This document shows positions 25,863 through 37,961 of a stretch of 64,000 nucleotides of DNA, one piece after another. Position 1 is the first letter of the stretch, and each line of letters starts with the position of its first letter. Under the pieces are notes generated by a model, which was not told the DNA's origin, searched no databases, and saw only the letters and a program-made list of their open reading frames with translations. The position numbers and the translations under genes are program-made. Source of the DNA: Dioscorea cayenensis subsp. rotundata (taxonomy: Eukaryota > Streptophyta > Magnoliopsida > Dioscoreales > Dioscoreaceae); the NCBI RefSeq assembly GCF_009730915.1, contig NC_052495.1, forward strand, positions 620,001 to 684,000, read 5' to 3'.

Positions 25863-26590
25863 GTTGGTGTCATGGTGGTGGTTGGTTGCGTCGCTACTTT
25901 GCCTTCAATTGCTTTATCTTCCCATCAAGGCCTTCAACGGTTCAACCACAAAAAATATCAAATCTAATTAAATTGAGAAAGAGCTAGTGAGCAATAGAAC
26001 AAAAGATATAAAGACAAGAAGAAATAATTAACTTGCTTTTTGATGCAAAAAAGAAACAAAAATTAAAAAGTGAGATATATATATCTCTCACTTTAATTAT
26101 GCTCAGTATATAGTAAAACTAGCTATAGTAATATAAGTAATATTTTCATAATTACTATATATATATAAAAACAGTACAAATTAAGGTCAAATCCAATGGA
26201 CAGTGCTCTCTTTTGATCCATTCGTAGGTACACAAAGCTCTCCACCAAGGTTGCAGGTTGCATGATGAGATTAAAGTATAGTAAGGTGTTAATAAATAGT
26301 ACCCCTTTAGGGAAGAAAAAGGAATAAAGATTATTTTAAGGGGTAATAGTGGTGAAAGATGGGTATCTTTTCTTGAGTCCTTTTAAGCAATCCTTCTCTT
26401 TCCTTTCTTTTCCTTTTCATTTAGAAAGAGAGAAAGAAAGCAAGTGAGGAGTTGCAGGAATAAGACTCTGACAAGAGTTTTATTTTATTTTATTTTTTTA
26501 TTATTATTATCATTAACACTCACAAATATACACATATCTACATATAAATATATATATATGTATATTTTTTTGTTTTTTTGGCTCTCAAGT
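23806..26590. other. Intergenic region upstream of the BEL1-like gene
   Basis: AT-rich with (AT)n and (CA)n microsatellites (for example 25834-25858) and a G-rich tract at 24920-24957. No coding region was recognised. The part nearest the gene probably contains the BEL1-like promoter. Confidence 0.6.
24920..24957 (+). other. G-quadruplex-type tract (GGGTA repeats)
   Basis: Six or more runs of three or four G separated by one to three bases (GGGTAGGGTAGGGTGGGG and onward) meet the usual pattern for intramolecular G-quadruplexes. The unit GGGTA is close to, but not the same as, the plant telomere unit TTTAGGG, so I do not call this an interstitial telomere. It is about 2.4 kb upstream of the BEL1-like start. 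Confidence 0.75.
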
Positions 26591-26607
26591 TCTTTCAATT
26601 CTCTGAG

Positions 26608-27190
26608 ATGGAGATGAAGAGATTGTTTTTGGAGGAATCCTTGTGAAAACTCTCCAAAGAAAAGATAGATCTATCTTCCTCTTTCTCTATCTCCATTGTT
26701 ATATCACCTTTCACGTGCTCATGGTCATCTTCCAACCTCAAGGTATATGAGATCATCGATCACCAATGAAATATATTTATATTATATATTATATATATAT
26801 TTATATCTTGATGAAGATGTTTGCCTTTCTTTCTTTATATTCATCTACCCCCATGTCCTCCTCCCTTTCTTCTCTTCTCCTACCATTGAATTGATGGAGT
26901 TTGGTAATATGAGTTATTCTCATGATGTTGGCCTTTTTTCTTTTCACCAAGTTTGTCATGAAACACCTTATAGTCTCCATGAACTTCTCCTCCGACGACT
27001 CTTTGATTCATTTTTTTATTTATACACGCACATATATACAATCCATGATATATCAGACTTCACTTCAGTCTTTTGTTTTTCTTGATTTTCAGGTCAGAAG
27101 ATGATGATGATACACATACTGAATGTTTCACTGCTTCAAAGCCAACCACCTACCATCCTTTTCATTTACTTAATTTCTTTACTGAAATGA
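26608..27190 (+). promoter_or_regulatory. Putative spliced 5' leader of the BEL1-like gene with upstream ORFs
   Basis: A likely 5' UTR intron runs from 26743 (CAAG|GTATAT) to 27092 (TTGATTTTCAG). Before it, a 12-codon upstream ORF begins at 26608 (MEMKRLFLEESL, stop ending 26646). Directly after it, ATGATGATG at 27101 opens a 29-codon upstream ORF ending at 27190. If the leader is transcribed as drawn, both precede the main ATG at 27312 and could lower its translation. The splice call is by consensus only and the transcription start is not known. Confidence 0.45.
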
Positions 27191-27226
27191 TAAGAATCTT
27201 ATTATTTTGAATATTTATATATTTTC

Positions 27227-27260
<34 letters not shown>

Positions 27261-27311
27261 TCTGTGAAGAGATTGAGTAGCTAGTTTGGAATCACATAAT
27301 TCACCAAGTTC

Positions 27312-29495
27312 ATGGCAACCTTCTACCATGGTGCACCGGAGATCCAATCAGACAGCTTGCAAACACTTCAGTTCATGAACCCGGGCTTCTCCGGTTACTC
27401 CGACACGTCGGCGCCGGCCAACATGGTGCTCCTTAACTCCTCCACCTTGAGTTCTCTCAATCCAGTAAGCCTTTCTCAATCTCAACAACAACACTTTGTT
27501 GGAATTCCTCTCCAAACCACAACTCAAGAAACAGCTAACCCTCATGAGATCTCAACCATGAATGGATTCATTCCTAGACTTCACTACAACCTATGGACCC
27601 CAACTCCAACTAACAACACCATTGACATCTCAACATCCTCCATGCCTCTAGCTCAGCAAGGAAGCTTGTCTTTAAGCTTATCTTCACAACAACAAGCTCC
27701 TTATCATTATCATTCAGAGCCTGCAGAGATTCACACTACTCCGGTGTCATCATCAGTGAGCTTTATTAATGGCGGGATCATGTCGAGTTCTCAGAGTCAT
27801 GTCTTGATGGGTTCTAAGTACTTGAAGGTTGCTCAGCAATTGCTAGATGAAGTGGCTAGCGTTGGCAAATGTGGGGTAGTTGAAGGAGATGATCAAACAG
27901 TGAAGAAGAGCTCTTCTTCTAAGGTTTCTGGTTATAATAGTAAAGATCAATCAGACAAGAAGGAAGAAGGTGAAACAAGTGTGAAGAGAGCTGTTGATCT
28001 TACTACTGTGGAAAAACAAGACCTTCAGATGAAGAAAGCCAAGCTTGTCACCATGTTAGATGAGGTGATCGAGCAATTCATTAGATAATTTTAATTGTTT
28101 GGTTGACATCATGATACAATGATTAATTAATTAATTAATTAATTAATTACATGTATAATAAAATCAATTCATTAACAATTCAATAATTTTGTTTGTTTTG
28201 CAGGTTGAACAGAGGTACAGGCAATACAGTCAGCAGATGCAAATAGTTGTGTCATCTTTCGAAGTTGTTGCAGGGCAAGGATCAGCAAGAACATATACTT
28301 CACTGGCTTTAAAGACGATATCGAAGCAATTCCGATCGTTAAGAGACGCCATTGCCGGCCAGATACGCGGAGTTAGCAAGAGCTTAGGGGAGGATGAATG
28401 CTTACTAGGGAGCAAGGCGGAAGGCGGCTCAAGGCTTCGGTTTGTCGATCATCACCTCCGGCAACAACGAGCTCTCCAACAGCTCGGCATGATGCAACAT
28501 AATGCTTGGAGGCCTCAACGTGGCCTGCCTGAACGCTCTGTTTCGGTGCTTAGAGCTTGGCTCTTTGAGCATTTCCTCCATCCGTGAGTTTTCATACATC
28601 ATAACCATTCCTATTTTTAACTTGTTCACTTGTCAATTATATAATGAGACTTGCATGGATTCATGTTAGATATCCCAAGGATTCAGATAAGATCATGCTT
28701 GCCAAACAAACAGGGCTAACCAGGAGTCAGGTACTATATATACATATAATGAACTTCAATCCTTCAACATTATATATATATAGTAATTGATGTGAATGTA
28801 TAATGTAGGTATCCAACTGGTTTATCAATGCAAGGGTGAGGTTATGGAAGCCAATGGTAGAGGAGATGTACATGGAGGAGACAAAGGAGCAAGAACAGAA
28901 CAATGCTGATGATAAAGCAATCAAGGGTGATGCCAATGAAAACTCAATGTCCCAATCAGGGAACAGCCCAGGAAGAACAGAACAAGATGATAACCGAAAA
29001 CCATCTCCGATGTCAGTGAACATTCTACCACAAGCCATTTATCAGAACAATGAAGCAGTAGTAATGCATTCTAAACTAAAGAAGCCAAGGAGCACCGATG
29101 AGATCTCCGGTGAGCAAGGGTACTCAGTTATCACCGGAAACATGAATCATGGAGGGAGTTTTGGAACATATCATCATCATCATCATCATCAGGTTGGTGA
29201 GTTTGAGAGGTTTGAAGGAGAGCCATTCACACAAAGGTTTTCAGGTAATGGTGTTGCTTTAACTCTTGGACTTTCACACTGTGAAAACTTATCAATGTCT
29301 GGAGGACAACCAACTTATATTCCATTTGGAAGGAGACTTGAGATGAGTAGTAGCAGCAGCAACAACAACAACAACAACCACAACAACAATGACAGCAATC
29401 AGACAATGGTTCATCAATCAAATGGTTATGATAACATCAATCTGCAGAGCAGGAAGAGGTTGGCAGCTCAGCTGTTACCAGACTACGTATCATAA
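27312..29495 (+). CDS. BEL1-like TALE homeodomain transcription factor, 4 exons
   Basis: BELL proteins pair with KNOX homeodomain partners to control meristem and organ patterning; they act in the nucleus. Exons: 27312-28064, 28204-28583, 28670-28730, 28809-29495; 626 residues. Visible parts in order: the N-terminal [14 protein letters not shown] block seen in BLH1-type proteins; SKY box with [15 protein letters not shown] at 167-181; BELL domain about 235-315; TALE homeodomain about 349-411, with the three-residue-extension signature PYP and recognition helix [14 protein letters not shown]; His-run and Asn-run; and a ZIBEL-type motif VALTLGL in the C-terminal part. The four-exon layout with a 61-bp third exon inside the homeodomain is usual for BELL genes. 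Intron 1 holds a (TTAA)n tract. It converges on the bHLH gene, 706 bp apart. Confidence 0.96.
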
Positions 29496-30201
29496 AAATT
29501 CTTGCCGTTACTTGTAGGCTGCATGGCAATTGAGTGAATTGGTGATTGTAAATGCTCTCTTTATCTGTCTTTTTCTTGTCTTATATATGTAGTGTATAGG
29601 AGATGTTTCTGATCAAAGGAGTATACTTGACAGACATACATTAATGTTTGATAGGCCATGAATGAGTGTATATTTAGTTGTTCAGTTCTCCCTTTAGAAC
29701 ATATGAGAGGAAAACAATCATATTTATGCAGACATTTCATTGTTTTTTGTGTATTTATTTGCTTGGTTATATAAAGATCATGATCATTCAAAAGACAAGA
29801 TTTTTTCATGAGAGCTCAATAACCAATCCTGGAATTCATCCATGCCTGCTCATTTACCAATGTTGATCCAATCTGAACTCTTTATCAAGCCAGTAGTACA
29901 AGGAAATACAACAAAGCTGCTATTGATTCAACAAACAGAGCACACACTGAAAGAGGAAAAATAAGATTACTAACGGAACAGCTGAAAGTAAATTCCAACT
30001 AACTTGAAAGGAATGGCAATCAGAGAATCTACATGTACAACAAGAGGTTCTTAGTTTACAAAGATCGGTGACCTCTGCTGCATGGTCAGTTGAATGTCAG
30101 TTTGGGTGCAGAGCTCCTTCAGACACCGGTACGCCAGTCATGGCAGGCGAAACTATCCTGCTCTCAGCATTACCTCAAGATTAATAGCACGTGATGTACA
30201 C
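29496..30201. other. Convergent 3' intergenic region (BEL1-like / bHLH)
   Basis: 706 bp between two stop codons on opposite strands. It must hold both 3' UTRs, and overlapping antisense 3' ends are possible. No other feature was recognised. Confidence 0.6.
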
Positions 30202-33200
30202 TCACCCCAAGAGATCAGAAAGGCCCGTTGCAGGGATAGAACATTGTGGAACTAGAATTTGTGGCATTGAGGCATTGTCGATTCCAACTGGTATTATGTG
30301 ACCTCCCATGGTTGGCTCTAGTAAACGCACAAGCGATAGAAATATTTCCATCCGTGTCACATCTCTATTTGCCTGTAAAGACAGATGCACAGGTCAAGCT
30401 CAATAGAAACTATTGCATCAAGATACCAAGGAGATGGATATTATGTTTAGACCAGCAGGCTTCATTTGGATCAAGGAACTACAGGTCATATGGCTGAAGG
30501 ATCAACAAGAAGGATTGTCAAAATGTACATGGTATGATTTGTCGGTAATGAAATTTCCAATAAGACGGGCGGAAAATTAATACCTCAACAGCAAAGCGGG
30601 CCCAGATTTTGTCTTCACGAGATTCCATTACTCCCTTCAAAATAGTCAGTCCTAATCCTCTTATCAAGTCAGCTATTTCTAGAAACAAACCGCGCTCCTC
30701 ACAGAGCATCTGGAGTGACATCATAATTCTTGTTAGTCGTGAACATGTGTTGCTGAGGGTCCAAGGGAAGTGATAGAAAACGATGATGAACTCAATTACC
30801 TCCACAAGCATTTGCCGAGGGGGGTTCAGATCTTCAACAATTATTGGACAAACCATGGATTGATTTCCAACTTCAAATGCCCAGGTCGCGCCACCCTCAA
30901 AATTGTCTTTTAAGAGTATGCCGCCTTCCTTATTGACAATCTGCACATGTATTCAGCCCTTTAGGTTTCCCACCAACAAGTAACATAATAAGGTTCAGGA
31001 AATTCAAACATAGATTTCAAGCCCAAGGATATTATAAGAGCTTCTTACAGCAAATTTGACACTCAAAGCATCTGCGGGCAAGCCAGGTGCAGCCTAAGAA
31101 ACTAATGATATGGCTTGGCTGCCTATGCTAAAATTTTCATCTCATTAATAAGGTAATCAAATTTCATATGACAAACTAACGAAGGCACAATTAACAACTT
31201 CAAAAAATATGGCAAGTTATTTGCAATGGCAATAAATAAACAGTGAGGCATGTTCTTCACAGCATAAAAGCTTTTATCAAAACAATCCAAAACAGTACAT
31301 TTTCACAAAACTGTTCATGCAACAAACTTGAAGACATTGATGGCATTTCATCAACATCATTTTTAAATCATGGTGAAGATATTGGCTAGGAAACATGTTC
31401 AGGCAATCATAGAACATAAAGAGAAGAATCATTACATAATATTCATGAGAAGCTCAGCACAACAATTTTACTGAAACTTGGTTCTCGCATACAAAGAATG
31501 AACCATATTTATCCTTCTTTTCAAGATTTGTGACATATAGATCCTCAATTTTAATTGAACTTGAATCAGAACACTGTAACCATTAGGATAGCAATAGAAG
31601 ACAAATACCATCATGATCATGGCTCCTAACTGATTCAGCAAACACTTTCCACAACCAAGGCCATACCTTGGGTTCACCAGTTTCCTTCAGCTTATCAGCA
31701 TGTTTGGTGACACTTTGCAAGAAAAGCATGTGCTTGATGGTCTTTTCCAGTAAAGCATCTATGCTACACTGCTCACGGAGAAAAGAGTTTATGGCAAAAG
31801 ATAAGGGAAAATAAATAAATAAGCCCAAGACTTAACAAGGAGCAATAAAAGTACCTTTGCCCCATTAGGTACAATTTCACGAAGCTCTTTGACACGGTCC
31901 TGGATCATCTGACGGTCTTTGGGTCGAGGTCTGGGACTCTCTCCCGGTCTAGATCTCTTTCGAGTCAACTTGCCAGTATCATCTACCTGTTTGTTTGGTG
32001 CACTTGTTGCACTAATACGCTTTATGCTCTGACCAATTTCAAAGCAGGGAATTACTTGAGATTTGTAGCTTGCATTCCTTGTATGACAATCTTCAGTTTT
32101 ATCACTACTGCAGGCAGATTTGGCAGCACCAGAACTAGCAGCTTCAGTCCTTAATAGCATTGGTAAAAGACCCAAATAATTGTTCTCCATCTGCTCTGAT
32201 GAAGACACCCAACCAGATGCAGGGCTGGCACATAATGAAGAATTGCTGATATTTGTTATGGAGGTCTTACAAGATACATTATCATCTGAGTTTTGTTTAG
32301 CACTAGACTTCGCTTTTGAAACTACTGCATCCAATAGTTGGTCATGATAATCCTCCAAGAAATTACCATTGCAGGAATTTTCATAATTTAATGAATCGTA
32401 AATGGAGCCTGTATCCAACTGAGTAAAGCAAGTTGAGACACCTGTATCCATTTCAATAGCATTAAACTGATCAGCCTGTTCAATCTCATCTAAGCTTGCA
32501 TAACAATGATTTGACTTGTATTCAACACCCAACACATCAAACAAGTCATTCCCTGAACCAGGTTGCAGCAGCACCTGTGAGGAGTGTTGAGTCACTGCAT
32601 TCACATGACCAGACTTTTCTGAAATCTTATTCTGACTGTTCACCAAAACCCCAGTATCAAATTCAGTATTTGGGTATTGTCGCTCTTCTGTGAAAGGATC
32701 TGAACTGTTGATCCAGCAATCTGGTAGAGCGCCAAAGCAGGAGTTATAAGAGGAACCTTGTTTACCAAGTTCAGTGGGAAGTATATCAGTAGCTTCAAAT
32801 AAATTATTATCTTGTTCCTGCACTCTGGAAGTTACTACATTCTGAGAATCTTGCTTCACAGAGCCAGCATATGTGGAATCCTCAACAAACATAGGTTGAC
32901 TATTTGCATCTTTTGCACCATTCTTGATATTGGATGAACCAGTACGAGCAGGAAAACATGGAATCTTGAGGGTCTTCTTGATTCCAGGAGGAAGTGAACC
33001 AGTTTTTCCAATAGCATTTGCATCAACCAATGATTTCATCCCATCAAATAATGCTATATCATCTAAATCTGTCAATGGAATGGAGCTGATAAATCTGTTT
33101 GACCTACGCCGAAGTGGTTCCCTGTTATTTACTGGTGACTCCTCCAGTGAACCACTATATCTAGATGTCGGATGATCTGAACTGACAAATGGCATGCCAA

Positions 33201-35265
33201 ATTCCTTCTGAACTTCCATAGGCACCCTTTCTAGTGGGTTATTCAAATGAACTGGATTGATAACAGGATCAATGATTTGTTGGCACATTTCACTATGAAC
33301 AGTTGGAGTTGATACATCATTGGCTGCAACTTTTGATGCACCAGATTCTAGTTTGTCATGCACAAGTGAAGAATAAGAAGGCTGGCTAACAGATACCCTT
33401 GATGAACTTCTGCCAGATTGAGGACTGCATCCATCAGCAATTGATGGCAAGGATCTACCCATCCCTTCACAAATTTTTTTGGAAGGGCAGTTAGCAGTTG
33501 GTATTGCAGGTGATTCATGCATTTGACTGTTTTTCCCCTGAAATACTCCCAGCACATTTTGAGTGGGATAACATGAAAGGGCTCCAGGAGTATGCCCAAA
33601 CTGCGAAAACAAACACCTGACATGGCTTACGAACCCAATGTTTTCAATAACCTGCAGAAACATGAGACAAAACCAGTACCTTGTCATCACCTTAAATACC
33701 AATTAGAGACAAACACATGAATGACATTTAATAACTTGGCACACATTTCTTAGAATGATGATGGTAACTCCTTGACAATATACAAAATAGGGTAACATGT
33801 TGTATGAGGACCACTATGCCAGACAACAAATGGAAGAGATTTCACATGCTTATGTAACTAAGTGTGTGGCATATAATTATGCAATATCATCCTCCAAGCA
33901 CCTGTATTATTATCAAGGATAGTTGTTGTTAATTTAACCCAAGCTTAAAATTTGATGACAAAACCTCAAGTACTAAGCTTCCGATTTACATAAAGTTTAA
34001 CCTTTCAAAATTCCTGTTTCACCAGCTGCCACTAAGTCTACTAATGATTGCCATATGATATGCTGACTATTATTTAGAAAAATGCAATCCAGTTCATTCC
34101 ACAATACAAGTAGATGAAAATCAAGAAAATTAACTTGGTTTGTTCTGGCAAGATTGGTCAGTGCATCTCCAAAATATGTGTCACAGATGCAAGATCATAC
34201 ACATCATGAAATCAGGTGAATATTCTTAAAGTACATTAAAAAAAAAAAAAATCAGAAACATAATTAAAACTTAAAAGGCTTACCGACTGGGTGGAACCAA
34301 GTTGCACAACGCCAAACGGAAGCACAGGGATGATTGCAATTGTCTGTAGAACAAACAATTCTATAAATTTAGGGAGTCCACATGAATAGAGTATTATTAG
34401 AAAAAAAAAAAAAGCTTTTAAACCTGTATGCCTGCCAGAAATTGGGGTCTCATCTCACCCAAGCACTGCAAGAAGAAAGAATTGCATATAAATTTCTTGG
34501 GAAAATACAATAGAACTACCAATTTCACACCTCACAAAGAAAGAAAGGAAGAATGAATGAAAGATGTATCACAGCCTAATGAAAATTTTTAAGGCACACA
34601 GTGTAAAACCACATTTGCATACCAAATGCAATACAAACATCAGGACATCAGAAGAAAAGTAACAAATGCAAAATTAAACATATCACATTTGCTTATTGAA
34701 TTTCCCTCATACTTCTCCTGTTAAGGCAATATTTGTAAGCAAACTTAATTATTCTATATAACTAGTAGTTTCAACCTTCCCCTTCATACACGTCTTAAGT
34801 AAAACTAAGTGTAACTCAAGCGGTTCCTCTTGTGTTGCCTCAAGAAAGTCACAGCACAAATGGGCCATGTGCTGTTACTCATTATTGTCTCTAGCAGATT
34901 CAGTTCACCGCACTAAAAACCCTAATTCATATGTATCCTAAACCATTTATCATTTTTTCATCTTTCTTAAAATTATCTATATTTTTGTTATCTGGGCATA
35001 AAGAGTGTTACACCAAAAAATCCGGCCATGCAACAATCTCAACGGTCAACTCAAACAAGATGCCCAGCAAGTTGGATGGATGACAACTATGTTTACAACT
35101 AGCAAGGAGACAAGATCGAGGAAATTGGAAAGCAGATCAAGGAGAATAATTCACATCCCTTAAATTATGCATGCTTGTATGGAAGGAATAGTTATACACT
35201 ATTTAGCTATAAAAGGAGTTATATTGTAAGAAGGATGGCATGTAATGAGACTTTTACAATTTCCC

Positions 35266-35300
<35 letters not shown>

Positions 35301-36341
35301 TCCTGGGAGCTAGCGACCGCTCGAAGTATCGCAGCCATATCAAATAGGTTTTAATAACAATTTTGACTCAGGCTTTTATGCTCTTCCTTCAGATAACACA
35401 AAAATAATTCGTGAATAAAGCTAAAAGACATACATCAGATGTAGATCCATCAAGCAAATCTCGAAGAATCCACCAGTGGTTTCCAGTCAGAGCAGCTTTC
35501 CCAATTATTCTGTAAATAAACACAAACAATTAAGTTGTCATCTAAGCAAACAAACATCCCAGAAGTAATGAAGAACATTTGACAAGGAGGATAATATACA
35601 CACCCATCCCCAACTACATGGACCTGGGATGCCATCGTCGTCTTAACCAGCATGCTCAATCTGTCCCCTGCTACACCCCTGATCTCACTAACCCGATCAT
35701 TTCCAGAACTCCTAGCAGCACCACGTTCCTTGAGAAGCATGTCCATAGCATCAAACCCAGAAATATCGACAGGTCTTTCACAATGGCCATCACTCCAAAC
35801 CAAATGCCTAGCAAATTTCAATCCAACCCCCCCACATCAGTCCAAAAAGACCCAAATGGCAATCTCAAGCCAAAGTTTGCCATTTTCCAATGTTGGATCA
35901 TCACAAGATTGCAATTTTTCCAGTGCAGAAGCATAATAATAATCTTTACAGAAAAAGGAAAAGCTAAAAAGACTATAACTCTCAAATAGAACAATAAAAA
36001 AGCATACTTTTTTAAGCAGGAGAGATCCTGTCATAAATACAAATAGATGCGTAACTATCATACTTCCTTTAATAACTTTGCATAAAAAGGAAAAAAGTAA
36101 ATGGCATATCCCTTCATATACTCGCGAAAATAGGGGGAAAAAGAGCTAAGTTAATATAACACAAAACCCTAATCAGCAACTTCAAATGCAAAAGAGCATT
36201 AAAAAAAATAAAAATCATAAGGAAAAAGCGAATTGGAGCTCACATGGGGTTCCGGGAGCCGATCGAACGCCAAAAGACAGCGTAGGACCAGCCGATCTCA
36301 ACACAGAGGCGCCGCAGTGCATCCCTCAGCAACGCCCCCAT
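30202..36341 (-). CDS. LONESOME HIGHWAY-like bHLH transcription factor (LHW/LHL/EMB1444 type), 10 exons
   Basis: LHW-class bHLH factors dimerise with TMO5-class bHLHs to control vascular cell divisions. Exons in coding order: 36341-36244, 35807-35604, 35509-35434, 34465-34424, 34343-34284, 33651-31855, 31768-31667, 30940-30800, 30709-30584, 30372-30202; 938 residues. The N-terminal MYC-type domain (1-160) starts MGALLRDALRRLCVE and contains HLVWSDGHCE and GKAALTGNHWWILRDL. The large exon 6 is low-complexity and Ser-rich. The bHLH begins in RPRPKDRQMIQDRVKELRE (about 735) and continues over the exon 6/7 junction into CSIDALLEKTIKHMLFLQ. A C-terminal ACT-like region with EDLNPPRQMLVE and IRGLGLTILKGVME follows. 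All junctions are GT-AG and in phase. The ATG at 33702 that opens a long frame lies in an intron and is not the start. Confidence 0.95.
35010..35365. mobile_element. Possible solo LTR remnant in bHLH intron 3
   Basis: Between exons 3 and 4 of the bHLH gene there is a block with a promoter-like CTATAAAAGGAG (about 35209), then GTAATGAGACTTTTAC, a (CT)n run (35272-35299) and a more GC-rich segment. This arrangement is typical of Copia-type LTRs. No internal domain or second repeat is present in the intron. The limits are guessed. If real it is an old single LTR. Confidence 0.3.
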
Positions 36342-36465
36342 CGATCCGGACAGAAATCAAGCAACGAAACCCTACCCCGATCGAAACACTTAACTGTTCC
36401 AGGAGCTCAATAGAAAGAAGAGAAAGACGAAAGAAGAAAAAGGAGACAACTTTCAAGTTCCAAAG

Positions 36466-36724
36466 TCAGCGCCAGCGGGTTGTGGCCATTGTTCAGCTCC
36501 CACGGCACGAGCCACGACCCGCCTGCTTTGCCCTCAGTCCCCCGCTCCTTTTCCTCACCGGCTCAGTCCTCCCCTCCGCCGCCGCCGACCTCCGCCGACC
36601 CATGGGACGAACAACAAGAGAACGGGAGAGAAAAAACGAAGTATAGAGGGAAAAAAGAAGAGAATCCGTAGAAGGCCTCTGCGGGAAAATGAATTCAGGC
36701 ACGAGTCCCGCGGAGAGCCATCAT
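36466..36724 (-). promoter_or_regulatory. 5' leader of the bHLH gene with short upstream ORFs and an E2F-like site
   Basis: On the minus strand upstream of the start at 36341 there are three ATG-initiated short frames: 36489-36466 (MATTRWR), 36603-36493 (36 codons, starting MGRRRSAAAEG, Arg/Gly-rich) and 36724-36695 (MMALRGTRA). LHL-class genes are known to carry a conserved-peptide upstream ORF (CPuORF7 at Arabidopsis At2g31280). I cannot say from memory whether any of these matches it. A GCGGGAAA word (36681-36688; TTTCCCGC on the minus strand) fits an E2F site. The pyrimidine-rich microsatellite at 36862-36892 lies further upstream in the leader or promoter. Confidence 0.4.
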
Positions 36725-37925
36725 TCTCTCCTCCACCGTGCCGGGGAGCAGAACCAAAACCCGAGGAGAACTTATAGAGATAGAAAAGGTTCTCTAGAGA
36801 GAGACACAGAGACCAAGAGCTTGAGCTCTCCCAAGATCGCAGCAATGGCGGGGCACCAGCTTCTTTCTCTTTCTCTTTCTCTTTCTCTCTCTCACCCTCT
36901 GAAATACGGAGATGCGTTCTGCTGCTCCGCAGGAACACTAAACTCTGCTCCTCCAACCGATCTGAACCGTTGGATTAGAACAGAAGACATAATGCTGGTC
37001 TAGTTTAAGCTAGCATAGAGAACTCTTGCATGGAAATTACAGCAGATGCCACTGTTTTTGTCGGGTAGCGGCTGGGGGAATTTCCAAAAAAGTAAATACA
37101 GATAAATGCGAGGGTTTTAGTGCTTAACTTTCAGGAGTTCAATCATATCTTGGCTTGAACTGGAACTACTTCTACTTAACTTTGTATTTTCATCCCAACC
37201 CCTGGAAAAATACTAAATTAAAAGCCCTTATGTTAATGTGATTTTATATTAATTAGCTAGTGTATTCTTTTGATGGTGGGGCTGTAAATTTTAGGATTTT
37301 TTTACCATTGTGTTTGTGTTGGGTTGGGGAGTTGGTGGGCTGGTCTCTGACATTCACCGCCTTTTGTTTAAATTACTTGGAATTAGCTGAAATGTAGGGC
37401 TGTTCTTTGAAGCTAGCCATGGATCTTTTTTTAAGGAAAAAAAAAAGTGTGTGTGTGTGTGTGTGTGTTTGTGTGATGCTTTTGGGGTTTGATTTGTTTA
37501 ATTAGAAGTAGGGTTTCAAAGTAATGTGATGTTTGTTAATGAAAGGAAGATATATGTTTGTTTAAGAGATTGAGTGGTGGTGCCTCATAAGATCAACAAA
37601 TTAATACATGACACTTTTGTTTTTATTTTTTATATTTTCATGTGTCACTAGTTCTCTCACTTTCTCATTGTTTGATTGATTTGTTTATATCACCACCCCC
37701 CCACATTCAATTTTTAAAAGCATGCATTTTTTTTTTTAAAAAAAAAAAAAAGACAAGATCTTGTTTTACACTTTTACTAAGTGGAATGAAAGTGAACTGT
37801 TGATTTTTCTAGTTTTCTGTTTATATTGGCTTTTCAGAAAACCAATGGTTCTTTGCCTCGCATATGCATATATATAACAAGAGAAACCAGAAATTAAGCA
37901 TTAATCTTTTCCACTATAAATTAAG

Positions 37926-37961
<36 letters not shown>

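Noticed and set aside
31789-33702. 637-codon minus-strand frame starting at its own ATG (33702) as a separate gene
   Set aside because: The first 17 codons lie in an intron. A clear acceptor before GTTATTGAAAAC at 33651 joins it to upstream exons of the bHLH gene, and the frame past the donor at 31855 is intron.
36555-36956. 133-codon frame in the bHLH leader
   Set aside because: It has no ATG start and is largely a Lys/Glu run from the purine-rich microsatellite.
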